From the NCBI GenBank assembly GCA_016192705.1, contig JACPTQ010000038.1:1-36407 (forward strand): a stretch of 36,407 nucleotides of DNA, read 5' to 3'. Positions 21,501-29,382 of the stretch are shown piece after piece; position 1 is the first letter of the stretch; the number at the start of each line of letters is the position of its first letter. Source of the stretch: Deltaproteobacteria bacterium (GTDB lineage Bacteria; Myxococcota; JACPTQ01). The notes beneath the pieces were generated by a model, which saw only the letters and a program-made list of their open reading frames with translations, did no database searches and had not been told where the DNA came from. A program made the position numbers and the translations under genes.

Positions 21501-24120
21501 CATTTTGCAGTCGATCGATGCGGCAATTCAATACGGCGACAAGGGGCCGCTCGAAATCGGATTTGGCGTCGCGCTTGAGGCGATCGAGGAGATTCTGATC
21601 GCCACCAAGCAGAATTTCTGGTTGCGCGTTTTCATCGAAGCGAAAAAGGAGCTTGTCACGAAGCCGGCGAAGGAGGGCACGAGCCTCATCGATCAGGTAA
21701 AAGGGTTCGTCGAGGCGATGATCGTCGGGTTCGGGAAGAGCATCGAGATGAAGCTCACGAACCCGCGGGCGCGCGAGATGCTCGCGAAGGCGATCGACAG
21801 CATTAAGGCGCTCGTCGGTACGCTGACGTCGGGCGCGGACGCCTTCACGAAAGACCCGATCAAATTCCTTATGGAGGAGGTTTTGGCGAAGCGAATCCTC
21901 CCAGCGGCGATGCCGATCCTAACTGCGTTCGTCGACCTTCCCAACTGGGCGAAGGATCTGCTCATCGAGGCGGGCGAGATGCTGGCAAAACTCGTCCAGG
22001 GCAAAGGGCAGCTCAAGTTCGCCGACATGAAGGACCAGCTCAAGAGTGTGCTCACCGCGTTGAAGGATGCGCTCCTCGAGAAACTCCCGTCCGGAGACGC
22101 ACTCACCGCAGCGCTGAACACGATGCTCACCGATACGGTCAGTATCATCGATGACGTGAAGGGTTTCGTGTCGAAGTACGTCTGGAAACCGAAAGCGATT
22201 TTACAGAAGCTCGCGTCGATCGTCGGGCCGCTTGTGACGACGTCGGGGCTCATCGAGAAGCTCGGCGGCAGCCTCGCGGCGCCGGAGTTGGCTTTCCTGA
22301 AATCGGCGGTTGGTGAATTCTTCACGTTGCTCGGTGATCCGGCGCGGCTCGGTGCGCTCGTCGCGGCGGCCCCGGCGAAAGTAGAAGAAATCCTCAAGCG
22401 GCTCGTGAAACCCGCGAAGGAGTATGCGCTCGCGCGGATCAAAGCGGCGCTCGCTGGAACGGGGCTCGATGTCGACGCCACATTCAACGAGGTCGTCGCG
22501 CCTGCGGTGACGGCGATCCTCGACGACGGACCGGATGGGCTGTTTGCAAAGGGAAAAGCGTTCGTCGATGGCGCTGCGGCGAAGCTCAAGGACAAGGCGA
22601 TCACAATTGCGACCACGGCCGCGAACGGTCTTCTCGCGGTCGTGAGAAAGCGGATCGAGGACTTCTCGCAATCACCTCTCGTCACGAAACTGACGACCGA
22701 TGGGGTTTTAAAGCTCCTCGTCGACCAGCTCAAGCAGCCGGACGCGCTGAACAAGCTGAAGGGCCTCGACCAAGGAAAACTGATCGCGCTCGCAAAGGGC
22801 GCGCTCGCACCGGTCGTCACCGCGATCGCGGACGCCGTGCCCGAGCCGACGCTCAAGCCCGCCGTGACGAATGTGCTGAACGCCATCGTCGCGTCGTTCG
22901 ACAACCCGTCGCAGCTCGTCACGGACGGCGCGACCGCGTGGGGCAAGCTGACGAAGAAGGTCGAGGCGGATTTGCGCGTGCTGATGAAGGCGGCGATCGC
23001 GAAAGTGACACCGGCCGCGATGGTCGACGAGGTGGTCCGTGCGGTCGACCTCACCACGGCCACGGCCAGCAAGGAGATGGTCATTACGGTCGTGCTTTTC
23101 TTCATCGAGAAGGCGGGCGCACCGATCGGCGTTGTCGCGACGCTTCGAACCGTGGTGCAGGATGTCGTGGGTTACATCGCCGAACCGGCAAAGCTTGACG
23201 CGCTCATTAAAGGCGCAAAGGCCGCTCTCATGACGAAGCTGATGACCACGGCGCGCGCGCTTGTGAACGCGGTTAAGGACCAGCTCTTCCGCGCGACCGA
23301 CCCCTTCCGCCCGGTTGTCGAACAGGCGATCGCGTTCGTGACCGACATTTACGAGCGAGGCCTGCCGACACCAGACCAGATCGGCACGTACGTCAAAGAG
23401 AAACTCGCGGGGCTCGCCGACGAGCTGTTCAAGTTCGCGCGTGCGAAGGTCGCCGAAATCGTGAATCGCGATCTCGCACCGCTTAAGGGCATCGTTCTGG
23501 ATGCGTTCGATTCGATCCACGCGCTTGGGATCGGTATCCTCGGCAAAGTCAAAGCGGCGGGCAAAAACGCGTGGGACGAGTTTGTGGGTGCAGCGACCGA
23601 CGCAAAGGCAATGGTCGCGAAGCTTGTCGAAAAGCTGCTGCCGATCGTCGAGAACGCAATCGCCGGTGCGACGACGTTCAAGCCCGCGGTCGAATTTGTA
23701 AAGGGAATCGCGAAGACGATCGTCGGCATTCTCAAGGACGGCAAGAAACTCGCGTCGGTTTTGAAGGACGAGGCCGCCGCGGCGAAAACGCTGCTTGCCG
23801 ACTTCGCAACGAATGCGGTCGAGACGTTTATTCAATCGGCGTTTGTCGATCGCTTGTCGGGCGCCGGGAAAACGATCGCGACGTTTTTCAAAAACGCGGT
23901 GGTCACAGCGCTCAAGAACATCGACGACTTGAAGGCGTTCATTGAGAAGTTTGCGTCGTCAAAGGCCGAAGACTTAAAGACGCTCGCGAAGGGGCTCGTC
24001 ACGGGACTCGTGGGTGGGCTTGTCGCTGAGCTCAAGAAGTCCGCCGCGACGCTCGGCGCCATCGTTGAAAAGGCGGTGTCGATTGCAACCAGTAACTTCG
24101 ATCAAATTCTCGCAAAGTAA
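18571..24120 (+). CDS. Giant secreted helical protein (1849 residues), family unknown
   Basis: ATG with GAGGAGGGA 4-6 nt upstream. The signal peptide is clear: KTSIALIAIFVATTTSFVHA then QTKSKKK. The first ~860 residues contain all the cysteines, including a cluster at ~523-568 (NDCTETWDICQ, ACVKCAYK, DHCADGDRDGDTC). After residue ~861 there is no cysteine at all. Residues ~890-940 form a hydrophobic hairpin (VALMAAKLALVSAAG, then VLATLVEVVWYVLFKFGAPALL) that could enter a membrane. From ~950 to the end the protein is a long succession of amphipathic Ala/Lys/Val/Leu helices broken by Gly/Pro turns, such as AKLVEKLLPIVENAIAG and FVKGIAKTIVGILKDGKKL, without exact repeats. I recognise no domain. 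It is followed at 13 bp by another exported protein with a similar ribosome binding site, so the two form a unit. A lipid- or pore-associated role can only be guessed. Confidence 0.85.
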   Translation: MIRPFGFWKTSIALIAIFVATTTSFVHAQTKSKKKTAGALGAATASAASAAGKGFETWRGKFAKGDGDSKLGDLVAISKIMKAYKEKVAAGEAMPGEKEPNDLADVKCPNPQSPGPDCVPPLEDYRGLLPGLYDYVGYIWERVLDDLNKPEEKKRQIVSWLFNYGCRQIARHMPGFARIVKVTRRAGASMYGDWDAKVDDADREKMLGRKAAKAGGAAAKTPAPYSPPPKDEVVEICTVTHLQLEKTLTKDLRILVDDRIKSTAKATLKDPEVIGGAKLTTRESIVDLAKKAPGWKDIKLADGKGLGDAREVDPKTTCGSKKVVNPGEAGNKDGHFPSCKDGDDIDMPDWDKVCREKFGDAAGARLDAVFSSTSKKVNCAVAADEKARVADEHFSDLDLSDADPTNPAAVTLKGETYASISNRLLGFFRKGGKARVMVETNKKIAKKVKLRSSPKGMAESVKKQNESGEKVAWREGFKRQVDQWTDAYEYGQLINYLSTDPELKKSKVLASYQAAEAVIYNRFWNDCTETWDICQNPKLKIEQEACVKCAYKTLLDHCADGDRDGDTCKSPVGKVVPEMYWAGIAPNWASKREPDTTKIKDTGDAKVPEFSVSHAGGATVRNVLVGWLGVMKGLIGAPPLVGTKGFANAVIPAGDAGDLLIDRRFLPFGSPDAKQWYSRAGILLLDQMPLTAWQKCYLWTGKMEKTCNLLNDKKPKNEKKMKDMLKAWAKDNVPAKNPLIKLVSEHKTVKDAKQGNFMLSMIEGAAFGRREDDLKSVLGISNDSDKGDMGAVADKMMDLAAPIIGKVIGMLLNAPGMRDTMKMLAKAAGLTPEQAIDCESAEYRQEQIGIAAKSKLDNKRGCLTKVFAKNFVNVLEAIIVMLGNKLVDWAVEMLDVALMAAKLALVSAAGSVPFAGGVLATLVEVVWYVLFKFGAPALLKGLVVSELPKWLKIKELAGADLEKMITEHPIISAISGIILQSIDAAIQYGDKGPLEIGFGVALEAIEEILIATKQNFWLRVFIEAKKELVTKPAKEGTSLIDQVKGFVEAMIVGFGKSIEMKLTNPRAREMLAKAIDSIKALVGTLTSGADAFTKDPIKFLMEEVLAKRILPAAMPILTAFVDLPNWAKDLLIEAGEMLAKLVQGKGQLKFADMKDQLKSVLTALKDALLEKLPSGDALTAALNTMLTDTVSIIDDVKGFVSKYVWKPKAILQKLASIVGPLVTTSGLIEKLGGSLAAPELAFLKSAVGEFFTLLGDPARLGALVAAAPAKVEEILKRLVKPAKEYALARIKAALAGTGLDVDATFNEVVAPAVTAILDDGPDGLFAKGKAFVDGAAAKLKDKAITIATTAANGLLAVVRKRIEDFSQSPLVTKLTTDGVLKLLVDQLKQPDALNKLKGLDQGKLIALAKGALAPVVTAIADAVPEPTLKPAVTNVLNAIVASFDNPSQLVTDGATAWGKLTKKVEADLRVLMKAAIAKVTPAAMVDEVVRAVDLTTATASKEMVITVVLFFIEKAGAPIGVVATLRTVVQDVVGYIAEPAKLDALIKGAKAALMTKLMTTARALVNAVKDQLFRATDPFRPVVEQAIAFVTDIYERGLPTPDQIGTYVKEKLAGLADELFKFARAKVAEIVNRDLAPLKGIVLDAFDSIHALGIGILGKVKAAGKNAWDEFVGAATDAKAMVAKLVEKLLPIVENAIAGATTFKPAVEFVKGIAKTIVGILKDGKKLASVLKDEAAAAKTLLADFATNAVETFIQSAFVDRLSGAGKTIATFFKNAVVTALKNIDDLKAFIEKFASSKAEDLKTLAKGLVTGLVGGLVAELKKSAATLGAIVEKAVSIATSNFDQILAK

Positions 24121-24133
24121 AAGAGGAGGCCCC

Positions 24134-25837
24134 ATGTTCGCAAAACGCACATCCCGCTTGAGTTTCCTAGTCGCCGTCGCCACGGTGCCGCTTTCGACCG
24201 CCCAGGCGGGCGGGTTCACCGAACGACTTGGCGACGTTTGGAAACTCGCCAAGAAAGTCGTCGACGTCGTGGGCGACTACCCGACGCTCCGCGCGACCGT
24301 GCGAACGAAACGCGCGCAACCTTGTCCCATCGACACCGGGTTTGATCCCGCGGCCGCCCTCACCGACGCCGGAAAGGCCGCCCTCCTCGCTAAAGCCGGC
24401 GCCTACGAAGACGCCCTCGCCGCGCGCCACTTCGTGCAAAACATTGTCGTGAGCCGCGCTGAAATACATCCCGACACAAAGGCCGTTCAGCTTTACCCCT
24501 CCTCCATCGGCGACGCGTCGTACCACTCGGGGCAACTCCTCGCCGCGCGCGCGTTCCGATACGGCGTGACGGGCAAACCGACCGATCTCGACCTCGTCCA
24601 AAACTCGCTCATCGGCGTTTACAACCTCCTCACGATCGCAAGCGCGCCGAGCGGCAAAATCACAAATCCCCGGGCGGGCGATGGCAAAATGGCGGCGGTG
24701 CCTGGACTTCCCGTGCGCGCGTTCGTCGAAGAGGGCAACCCGCTCTTCGCCGGCGCGACCGACCTCGATGTCAAGAACCCCGACGTTTATCGCTACACCG
24801 GGACGCTCAAGGGCGCACCGACGTCGAGGCGGTACCTCGTCAAAGCGAACGTCAGCCGCGACCAAATCAATGGCCTCCTCTTTGGAATCGCCGCCGCGCA
24901 CGAAGTCCTCAACCCGAAAAAGGAGCTCGTCGATGTTCGACGCGATGTGGCGCGCGCGGTCACGACGTTCATTCGCAACTATGTGAAGCGGGGCTACCGG
25001 CTTTTTGACCTCGACAGTCGCCTGCTCATGGAGGGGCCGCCCGCCGACCTCATTCCAACACTCTCCTGGTTAAAAACCGCGGCGATCGTCACGAACGAAT
25101 CGGACATCAAGAAAGCTTACGACAAACTCGTGAAAGATTATTTCGGCGGCTCGACCATCGAGAAGCTCTTTAAACAAGCGATATTCAAAGGGCTACAGGA
25201 CCTCGTGCAATCGCTCGTCGGCGATCACATTGAACTGTTGCAAATGGTGCTTCGCGACTTCAATTACAACCTGCTGGTGCTGCCCCTTTACGCGCTCCTT
25301 CGGTTCGAAAAGAACGCAGAAACCCGCGACGTCTACAAGCACTACCTCAAGCACACGATCAAGCCCCTCGTCGGAAACCTCCGCATCCCCTTCTTTGACG
25401 CGGTTTATCTCCTCGGCACCGGCGAAAAAGATAACGCGCGCGTCCGCCGAGCCGCCGGCGTGCTCCGCCAATTCCGAAACCCGCCCTTCCCGTTCGGCAA
25501 CCCCGCGCCCGGCGCAACGACACCCGTCACCGACTTCAGCACGCGCAAAGATCTCCGCGACCCGCTTTTCGATCACTTGTCTGAAGTCTGGGAGACGCAC
25601 CTCAAAAAAGATTTCCCTGGTGAGAACAACCCGATTCGCTACGGTGGCGGCATCTGGCCGCTCGGCCCAGGACTCGCACCGCGCGACAACAACATTGAGC
25701 GCGCGAACCCGTACCGTGTGACCGGCGAAAAAGCGAGCGGCTCAATGACCGTCGACGGCAAAAAGACGCTCCTCGAGTATCCCGGCGAAGACTATCTCCT
25801 CAACTACTGGATCGCCCGCTACCACAAGTTCCTCTAG
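24134..25837 (+). CDS. Secreted helical protein, possible alpha/alpha-toroid fold
   Basis: 567 residues. ATG 24134 is preceded by GAGGAGG; the open frame extends 40 codons upstream into the preceding gene but those are not needed. Signal peptide: SRLSFLVAVATVPLSTAQA then GGF. The mature part is mostly helical. Segments such as DASYHSGQLLAARAFRYGVTG and VSRDQINGLLFGIAAAHEVL resemble the paired-helix repeats and the S-R-D-Q element I associate with alpha/alpha-toroid proteins of Myxococcota; this is memory-based and low certainty. There is a single Cys early in the mature protein (QPCPID). The C-terminal third holds NPIRYGGGIWPLGPGL and ends LLNYWIARYHKFL. It directly follows the 1849-residue protein and probably works with it outside the cytoplasm. 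Catalytic residues cannot be assigned. Confidence 0.82.
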   Translation: MFAKRTSRLSFLVAVATVPLSTAQAGGFTERLGDVWKLAKKVVDVVGDYPTLRATVRTKRAQPCPIDTGFDPAAALTDAGKAALLAKAGAYEDALAARHFVQNIVVSRAEIHPDTKAVQLYPSSIGDASYHSGQLLAARAFRYGVTGKPTDLDLVQNSLIGVYNLLTIASAPSGKITNPRAGDGKMAAVPGLPVRAFVEEGNPLFAGATDLDVKNPDVYRYTGTLKGAPTSRRYLVKANVSRDQINGLLFGIAAAHEVLNPKKELVDVRRDVARAVTTFIRNYVKRGYRLFDLDSRLLMEGPPADLIPTLSWLKTAAIVTNESDIKKAYDKLVKDYFGGSTIEKLFKQAIFKGLQDLVQSLVGDHIELLQMVLRDFNYNLLVLPLYALLRFEKNAETRDVYKHYLKHTIKPLVGNLRIPFFDAVYLLGTGEKDNARVRRAAGVLRQFRNPPFPFGNPAPGATTPVTDFSTRKDLRDPLFDHLSEVWETHLKKDFPGENNPIRYGGGIWPLGPGLAPRDNNIERANPYRVTGEKASGSMTVDGKKTLLEYPGEDYLLNYWIARYHKFL

Positions 25838-25886
25838 CTTTCGTTCGTGGTAAGGTTCCTTCTCGCTTTCACAGAGGAGGTTCCGC

Positions 25887-26675
25887 ATGTCCGACGCCGA
25901 AAAAACGATTCTCACCGAGGCACGCAGCCACGTGCTCCACATCGGGCTAAACCGCGCGGCAAAGCGAAACGCGTTCGACCTCGCGATGCTCGAGCAGCTC
26001 GCTGGCGCCCTCACTGACCTCGAAAAAAACGACGACCTGCGCGCGGGCGTCATCTACGCCGTCGGCGAGCACTTCACGGCCGGGCTCGACCTCGCGAACG
26101 TGGTGCCGCGCTTTTTGTCGGGCGAACCACTTGTACCCGAGGGGCAGGTCGACCCATGGGCCGTGTTTGGTAGGCGGCGCACGAAGCCGCTCGTCGTCGC
26201 AGCGCGTGGACGATGCTTGACGCTCGGCATCGAGCTGATTTTGGCGGCCGACATCGCCATCGCCGCGAGCGACACGCAGTTCGGGCAGATCGAAATTCGC
26301 CGCGGCATCTTTCCGTTTGGCGGTGGGACCTGGCGCTTCCCGGCGCGCGTCGGCTGGGGCAACGCGATGCGCTGGCTTTTGACCGGCGACACCTTCGACG
26401 CGGCCGAGGCCCACCGCATCGGGCTCGTGCAAGAAGTCGTCGCGCCTGGTGCCGAACACGAACGCGCGACCACGATTGCCGAAACCATCGCCCGCCAAGC
26501 GCCGCTCGGCGTTTACGCGACGCTCGCCTCCGCATGGCAGGCCGAACGCGAGGGGAACGCCGCGGCCGCACAGGGGCTCATTCCAACCCTCACGCGGCTC
26601 ACGCAATCCGAAGACGCGCAAGAGGGCTTCGCCTCGTTCATCGAGCGTCGCGACGCTGTCTTTAAGGGGCGCTAA
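25887..26675 (+). CDS. Enoyl-CoA hydratase/isomerase (crotonase) family protein
   Basis: 262 residues; ATG preceded by AGAGGAGG. Crotonase landmarks: LNRAAKRNAF near the N-terminus, HFTAGLDLA (first oxyanion-hole strand, 62-70), RGRCLTLGIELILAADIAIA (second oxyanion strand with E116) and FGQIEIRRGIFPFGGGT (E136). Both positions that hold catalytic Glu in enoyl-CoA hydratases are occupied, so hydratase activity on an acyl-CoA is plausible, although the superfamily has many reactions and the exact one cannot be told. It is cytoplasmic. The gene stands alone between exported unknowns, with 9 bp to the convergent 804-residue protein gene. No other fatty-acid gene is near. Confidence 0.93.
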   Translation: MSDAEKTILTEARSHVLHIGLNRAAKRNAFDLAMLEQLAGALTDLEKNDDLRAGVIYAVGEHFTAGLDLANVVPRFLSGEPLVPEGQVDPWAVFGRRRTKPLVVAARGRCLTLGIELILAADIAIAASDTQFGQIEIRRGIFPFGGGTWRFPARVGWGNAMRWLLTGDTFDAAEAHRIGLVQEVVAPGAEHERATTIAETIARQAPLGVYATLASAWQAEREGNAAAAQGLIPTLTRLTQSEDAQEGFASFIERRDAVFKGR

Positions 26676-26684
26676 GCCCGCCGC

Positions 26685-29099
26685 CTATTCCGTTTCGGGT
26701 CGGCGATCGGGGAATCCTGGCGGACGTACGGGTGCAGGCTTAGGCGCAGGGTTGGCGGGAGCTTGCGGAACAATCCGCGCGCGCCATTTGCCGCCACCCC
26801 ACGTGGTGTAATCGATAACGTCGCTCGTGTGGCCGTCGGCCGCCCCGCGCTTGACATGGCGAACCTGCGCCCCCGCCAGATGCGCCGTCCACTCCCCACC
26901 ATCCCACGTCACGTAGTTCATGATGACATCGGGGTGCCCGCTCGGCGCCCCGCGGCGCGTGTGAAGAAAACGCCCACCTTCGAGTCGCGCAGTCCATTCG
27001 CCGCCTCCCCACGTGACGTAATTGAGATTGACGTCCTGGTGCGCCCGCGCGAAGTCGCCATCCGGCGCGTGCAGAAACGCACCCGCTTGGGGTATCTCGC
27101 CAGGCGGCGGTAAGGCGATCGGCTCAATTTTGCGATCCACGAGTTTCGCGGCAAACCGCGTTCCGTCCCACGACAAATAGCGGATGACATCGGTGTCCCG
27201 CGACGGAAAAACGCTCCCATCCGCGGGCGTCTGGAAAAACCCCGCGCCTTTCAAACTCGTCGCGTATGCCGGCGAACTGAAGAGGTGCAGTTGGCAGTTT
27301 GGGCCGGCAAAGCCGCCCCCGTGCGGGCAGGCGCCACCCACCTGCGCATAGTAAACACCAGGCCACTGCGGATTCGTATCGACCCAGTAATTCACGCCTT
27401 CACGGAGGACCGGTCGTGGCGGCGAAAACTTGATGACACCGCAATCGCCTCCCGCCGTGAAATTCCCGAGTGCACAGCCCGCGGTCCCCGGGCTAAAATA
27501 AACGCCTGGCAGTTTCCTACCCCCGGCGATATGATCCGGAGACCCGCGATCCCCGACGGCATCCACCCAGTAGGTCGTCCCTGGGTAGACAGTGGGATTA
27601 TCAGGGTCCCACGACCGATGGCTTATTCGATCGTCCGAATGCACGCGTGCGAAATCCCCAAGTGGCGCGTGAAGAAATCCCGAGCTACCGCCCAATCGCG
27701 CGGTCCACTTCGATCCATCCGACGCTAAGTAATTGATGTGGGCGTCCGGGGTCGCCTGCGAGAAATCGCCGTTACGTGCCACCAAAAAGAACAGTCGATC
27801 TGGCTCCACGAGCGCGGGTTGCGGCGCGGGATCGCTCTCCTTGAGCGCGGCAAACGTGGTGGCTGCATCCTCGGCTTGCAGCTGAAAGAACGCCGCGCCA
27901 CCGCCCTGGACCCAAACTTCCTGGTCAAACACCGGGCGCAGGTATTTTTTGGCGACATAGTCGAAAGCCTCGTCGACCGCGATTTTCGAGGCGAATGCGA
28001 TGAAGACTCCAGCACCCGCGGCCGCAACCGCTACACTCGCTCCGGGCCCCAGGGCCGAAACGGCAGCTGTTGTGAATACCGCGAGCTTGAGCGATAAGGC
28101 CGTCGTCACGGGCGTGAGGCCGATTTTAAGTGTGTTCCACGTTGCGTCGAACGCCAACGCTTTCGCGCCATCCATGAAGGAGCGGATGTAGCAAGCGCGA
28201 AACTCCGCATCTGGTTTCTTGTTGCAATCAAAAAAAGCGTACGGCCAAAGGAACGCCCAATCGACGGCAAGCTCGGCCATGGTGAGATACGCCTGGACCT
28301 TCATGGCCTTTAGAATCCTGGCGCCGATCGGGACCTCATTCGCCGCAGCAAACCGCGCCTTGAGGCTCTGCGCCGGCTTAAGGCCTCGCGCATAGATGTT
28401 TCCGCGGGTGTAAACGCCTTTCATCATCTCCTTGGTCTTTTGGTACTTCTCTATGATTTTGGGGAGCGCGATCACCGCTGCGACGGCATACTTCCCTTTT
28501 TCGCCGATATTCCGCGCGATGTTGTCCTCTTTGAAATCGAAGGCGTCTACAATACCGGCCGGGAGAAAGCGGGCCGCGGTCTGCACCGCGGGGGCTGGAA
28601 TCCAATCGGCTAGCCATTCAGAACCCTCGATCGTGCGCGCCGCAATCGTGTAGAGAGGCGTTAGGGCCCGCGCCATGAATTCGCACAGCCCCCATAAGAA
28701 CTTTTCGTACGCGAGAAAGAGCGCCTCCGAAAGGGCGGTGTAAACTTCGCCGGCGATCGTTCGCACCTCGTCGAAGGCCTGTCCCGCGAGATTCTTCGCC
28801 GCGCCCGCGAGATCGGACGGCGCGCTCTTGATCCACTCAATCGATTTGCTCCCCTCGCGAACGACCACATTCCCCACCGTCCGTGCGGCGGTCGATACGG
28901 CCTCCACCGCTTTCCCGGCCTCGGCCTTAAGCTTATCGTAGGCATCCTTCGCGCAGTTCCATGGGTCGCTCCAACCGCACGCCGACGCAGTCCGGCCAAA
29001 ACCGATCGGTAGGTCGAAAGTCGATGAACCATCGAAAGAAACAAGCAGAACCGCAAAAAAAAGACCTATTCGCGTGGTCTTACGGGTCAATCTACTCAT
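26685..29099 (-). CDS. Secreted protein with helical N-half and six-copy beta repeat C-half
   Basis: 804 residues; ATG with GGAGGA 6 nt upstream. An export signal is likely (RIGLFFAVLLVSF, then a stretch to TASA-CGW at 40-41). Residues ~45-390 are helical, with a hydrophobic segment at ~335-370 rich in Ala/Gly/Val. The C-half carries six ~34-residue beta repeats at about 437-470, 474-498, 619-653, 674-708, 710-742 and 745-777. The pattern is FLHAPDGDFARxHxD, then NYVTWxGGEWTARL. Between copies 2 and 3 sit two Cys-containing modules that start YWVD and continue PGVY(F/Y) (509-560, 571-610). The tail is Pro-rich. I do not recognise the repeat; a propeller or lectin-like fold is possible. The gene lies opposite the two other large exported proteins, with only the crotonase between. 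Confidence 0.85.
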   Translation of the reverse strand: MSRLTRKTTRIGLFFAVLLVSFDGSSTFDLPIGFGRTASACGWSDPWNCAKDAYDKLKAEAGKAVEAVSTAARTVGNVVVREGSKSIEWIKSAPSDLAGAAKNLAGQAFDEVRTIAGEVYTALSEALFLAYEKFLWGLCEFMARALTPLYTIAARTIEGSEWLADWIPAPAVQTAARFLPAGIVDAFDFKEDNIARNIGEKGKYAVAAVIALPKIIEKYQKTKEMMKGVYTRGNIYARGLKPAQSLKARFAAANEVPIGARILKAMKVQAYLTMAELAVDWAFLWPYAFFDCNKKPDAEFRACYIRSFMDGAKALAFDATWNTLKIGLTPVTTALSLKLAVFTTAAVSALGPGASVAVAAAGAGVFIAFASKIAVDEAFDYVAKKYLRPVFDQEVWVQGGGAAFFQLQAEDAATTFAALKESDPAPQPALVEPDRLFFLVARNGDFSQATPDAHINYLASDGSKWTARLGGSSGFLHAPLGDFARVHSDDRISHRSWDPDNPTVYPGTTYWVDAVGDRGSPDHIAGGRKLPGVYFSPGTAGCALGNFTAGGDCGVIKFSPPRPVLREGVNYWVDTNPQWPGVYYAQVGGACPHGGGFAGPNCQLHLFSSPAYATSLKGAGFFQTPADGSVFPSRDTDVIRYLSWDGTRFAAKLVDRKIEPIALPPPGEIPQAGAFLHAPDGDFARAHQDVNLNYVTWGGGEWTARLEGGRFLHTRRGAPSGHPDVIMNYVTWDGGEWTAHLAGAQVRHVKRGAADGHTSDVIDYTTWGGGKWRARIVPQAPANPAPKPAPVRPPGFPDRRPETE

Positions 29100-29214
29100 G
29101 TGAATCCTCCACTCTTTGTGACGGGGATCTGCGTCCTTAGGGCGTCCGCAAAATTACCAGATCTGCCAATCACTCCACAAGCGAAAATCGACTCCGCAAG
29201 TCCACACGTCCGAC

Positions 29215-29244
29215 TTGACGAACCCAGCCAGCCACCCCGATGAT
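29215..29244 (+). promoter_or_regulatory. Candidate promoter for the riboswitch-transporter unit
   Basis: TTGACG (29215-29220), an 18-bp spacer and GATGAT (29239-29244) would start transcription near 29251, exactly where the riboswitch begins. Confidence 0.5.
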
Positions 29245-29247
29245 CTC

Positions 29248-29372
29248 GCCCGAACGCCGAGTCTGGTTTTCAGCCAGAGCGGGGGACCCAATTTGTGGGG
29301 CGAATCGTCAAGTGACGTAGGGCGACATTCTCTTCCGCCCAAGCCCGTCAGCTAACCCCGTAGGCGTCGAAG
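29248..29372 (+). promoter_or_regulatory. c-di-AMP riboswitch (ydaO/yuaA type)
   Basis: The 5' region of the transporter gene carries the conserved blocks of the ydaO/yuaA riboswitch in order: GAGCGGGGGACCCAA (29277-29291), GGGGCGAATC (29297-29306), then TTCCGCCC (29333-29340) and CCCGTCAGCTAACCCCGTAG (from 29344). Closing stem P1 can form between ACGCC (29254-29258) and GGCGT (29363-29367). The class binds cyclic di-AMP and generally switches off potassium-uptake or cell-wall genes when the ligand is high. The ribosome binding site AGAGG (29371-29375) directly follows P1, so control may be at translation start; no intrinsic terminator is visible. The rest of the 283-bp divergent gap (29100-29214) has no further recognisable feature. 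Confidence 0.9.
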
Positions 29373-29382
29373 AGGTGTTTCA

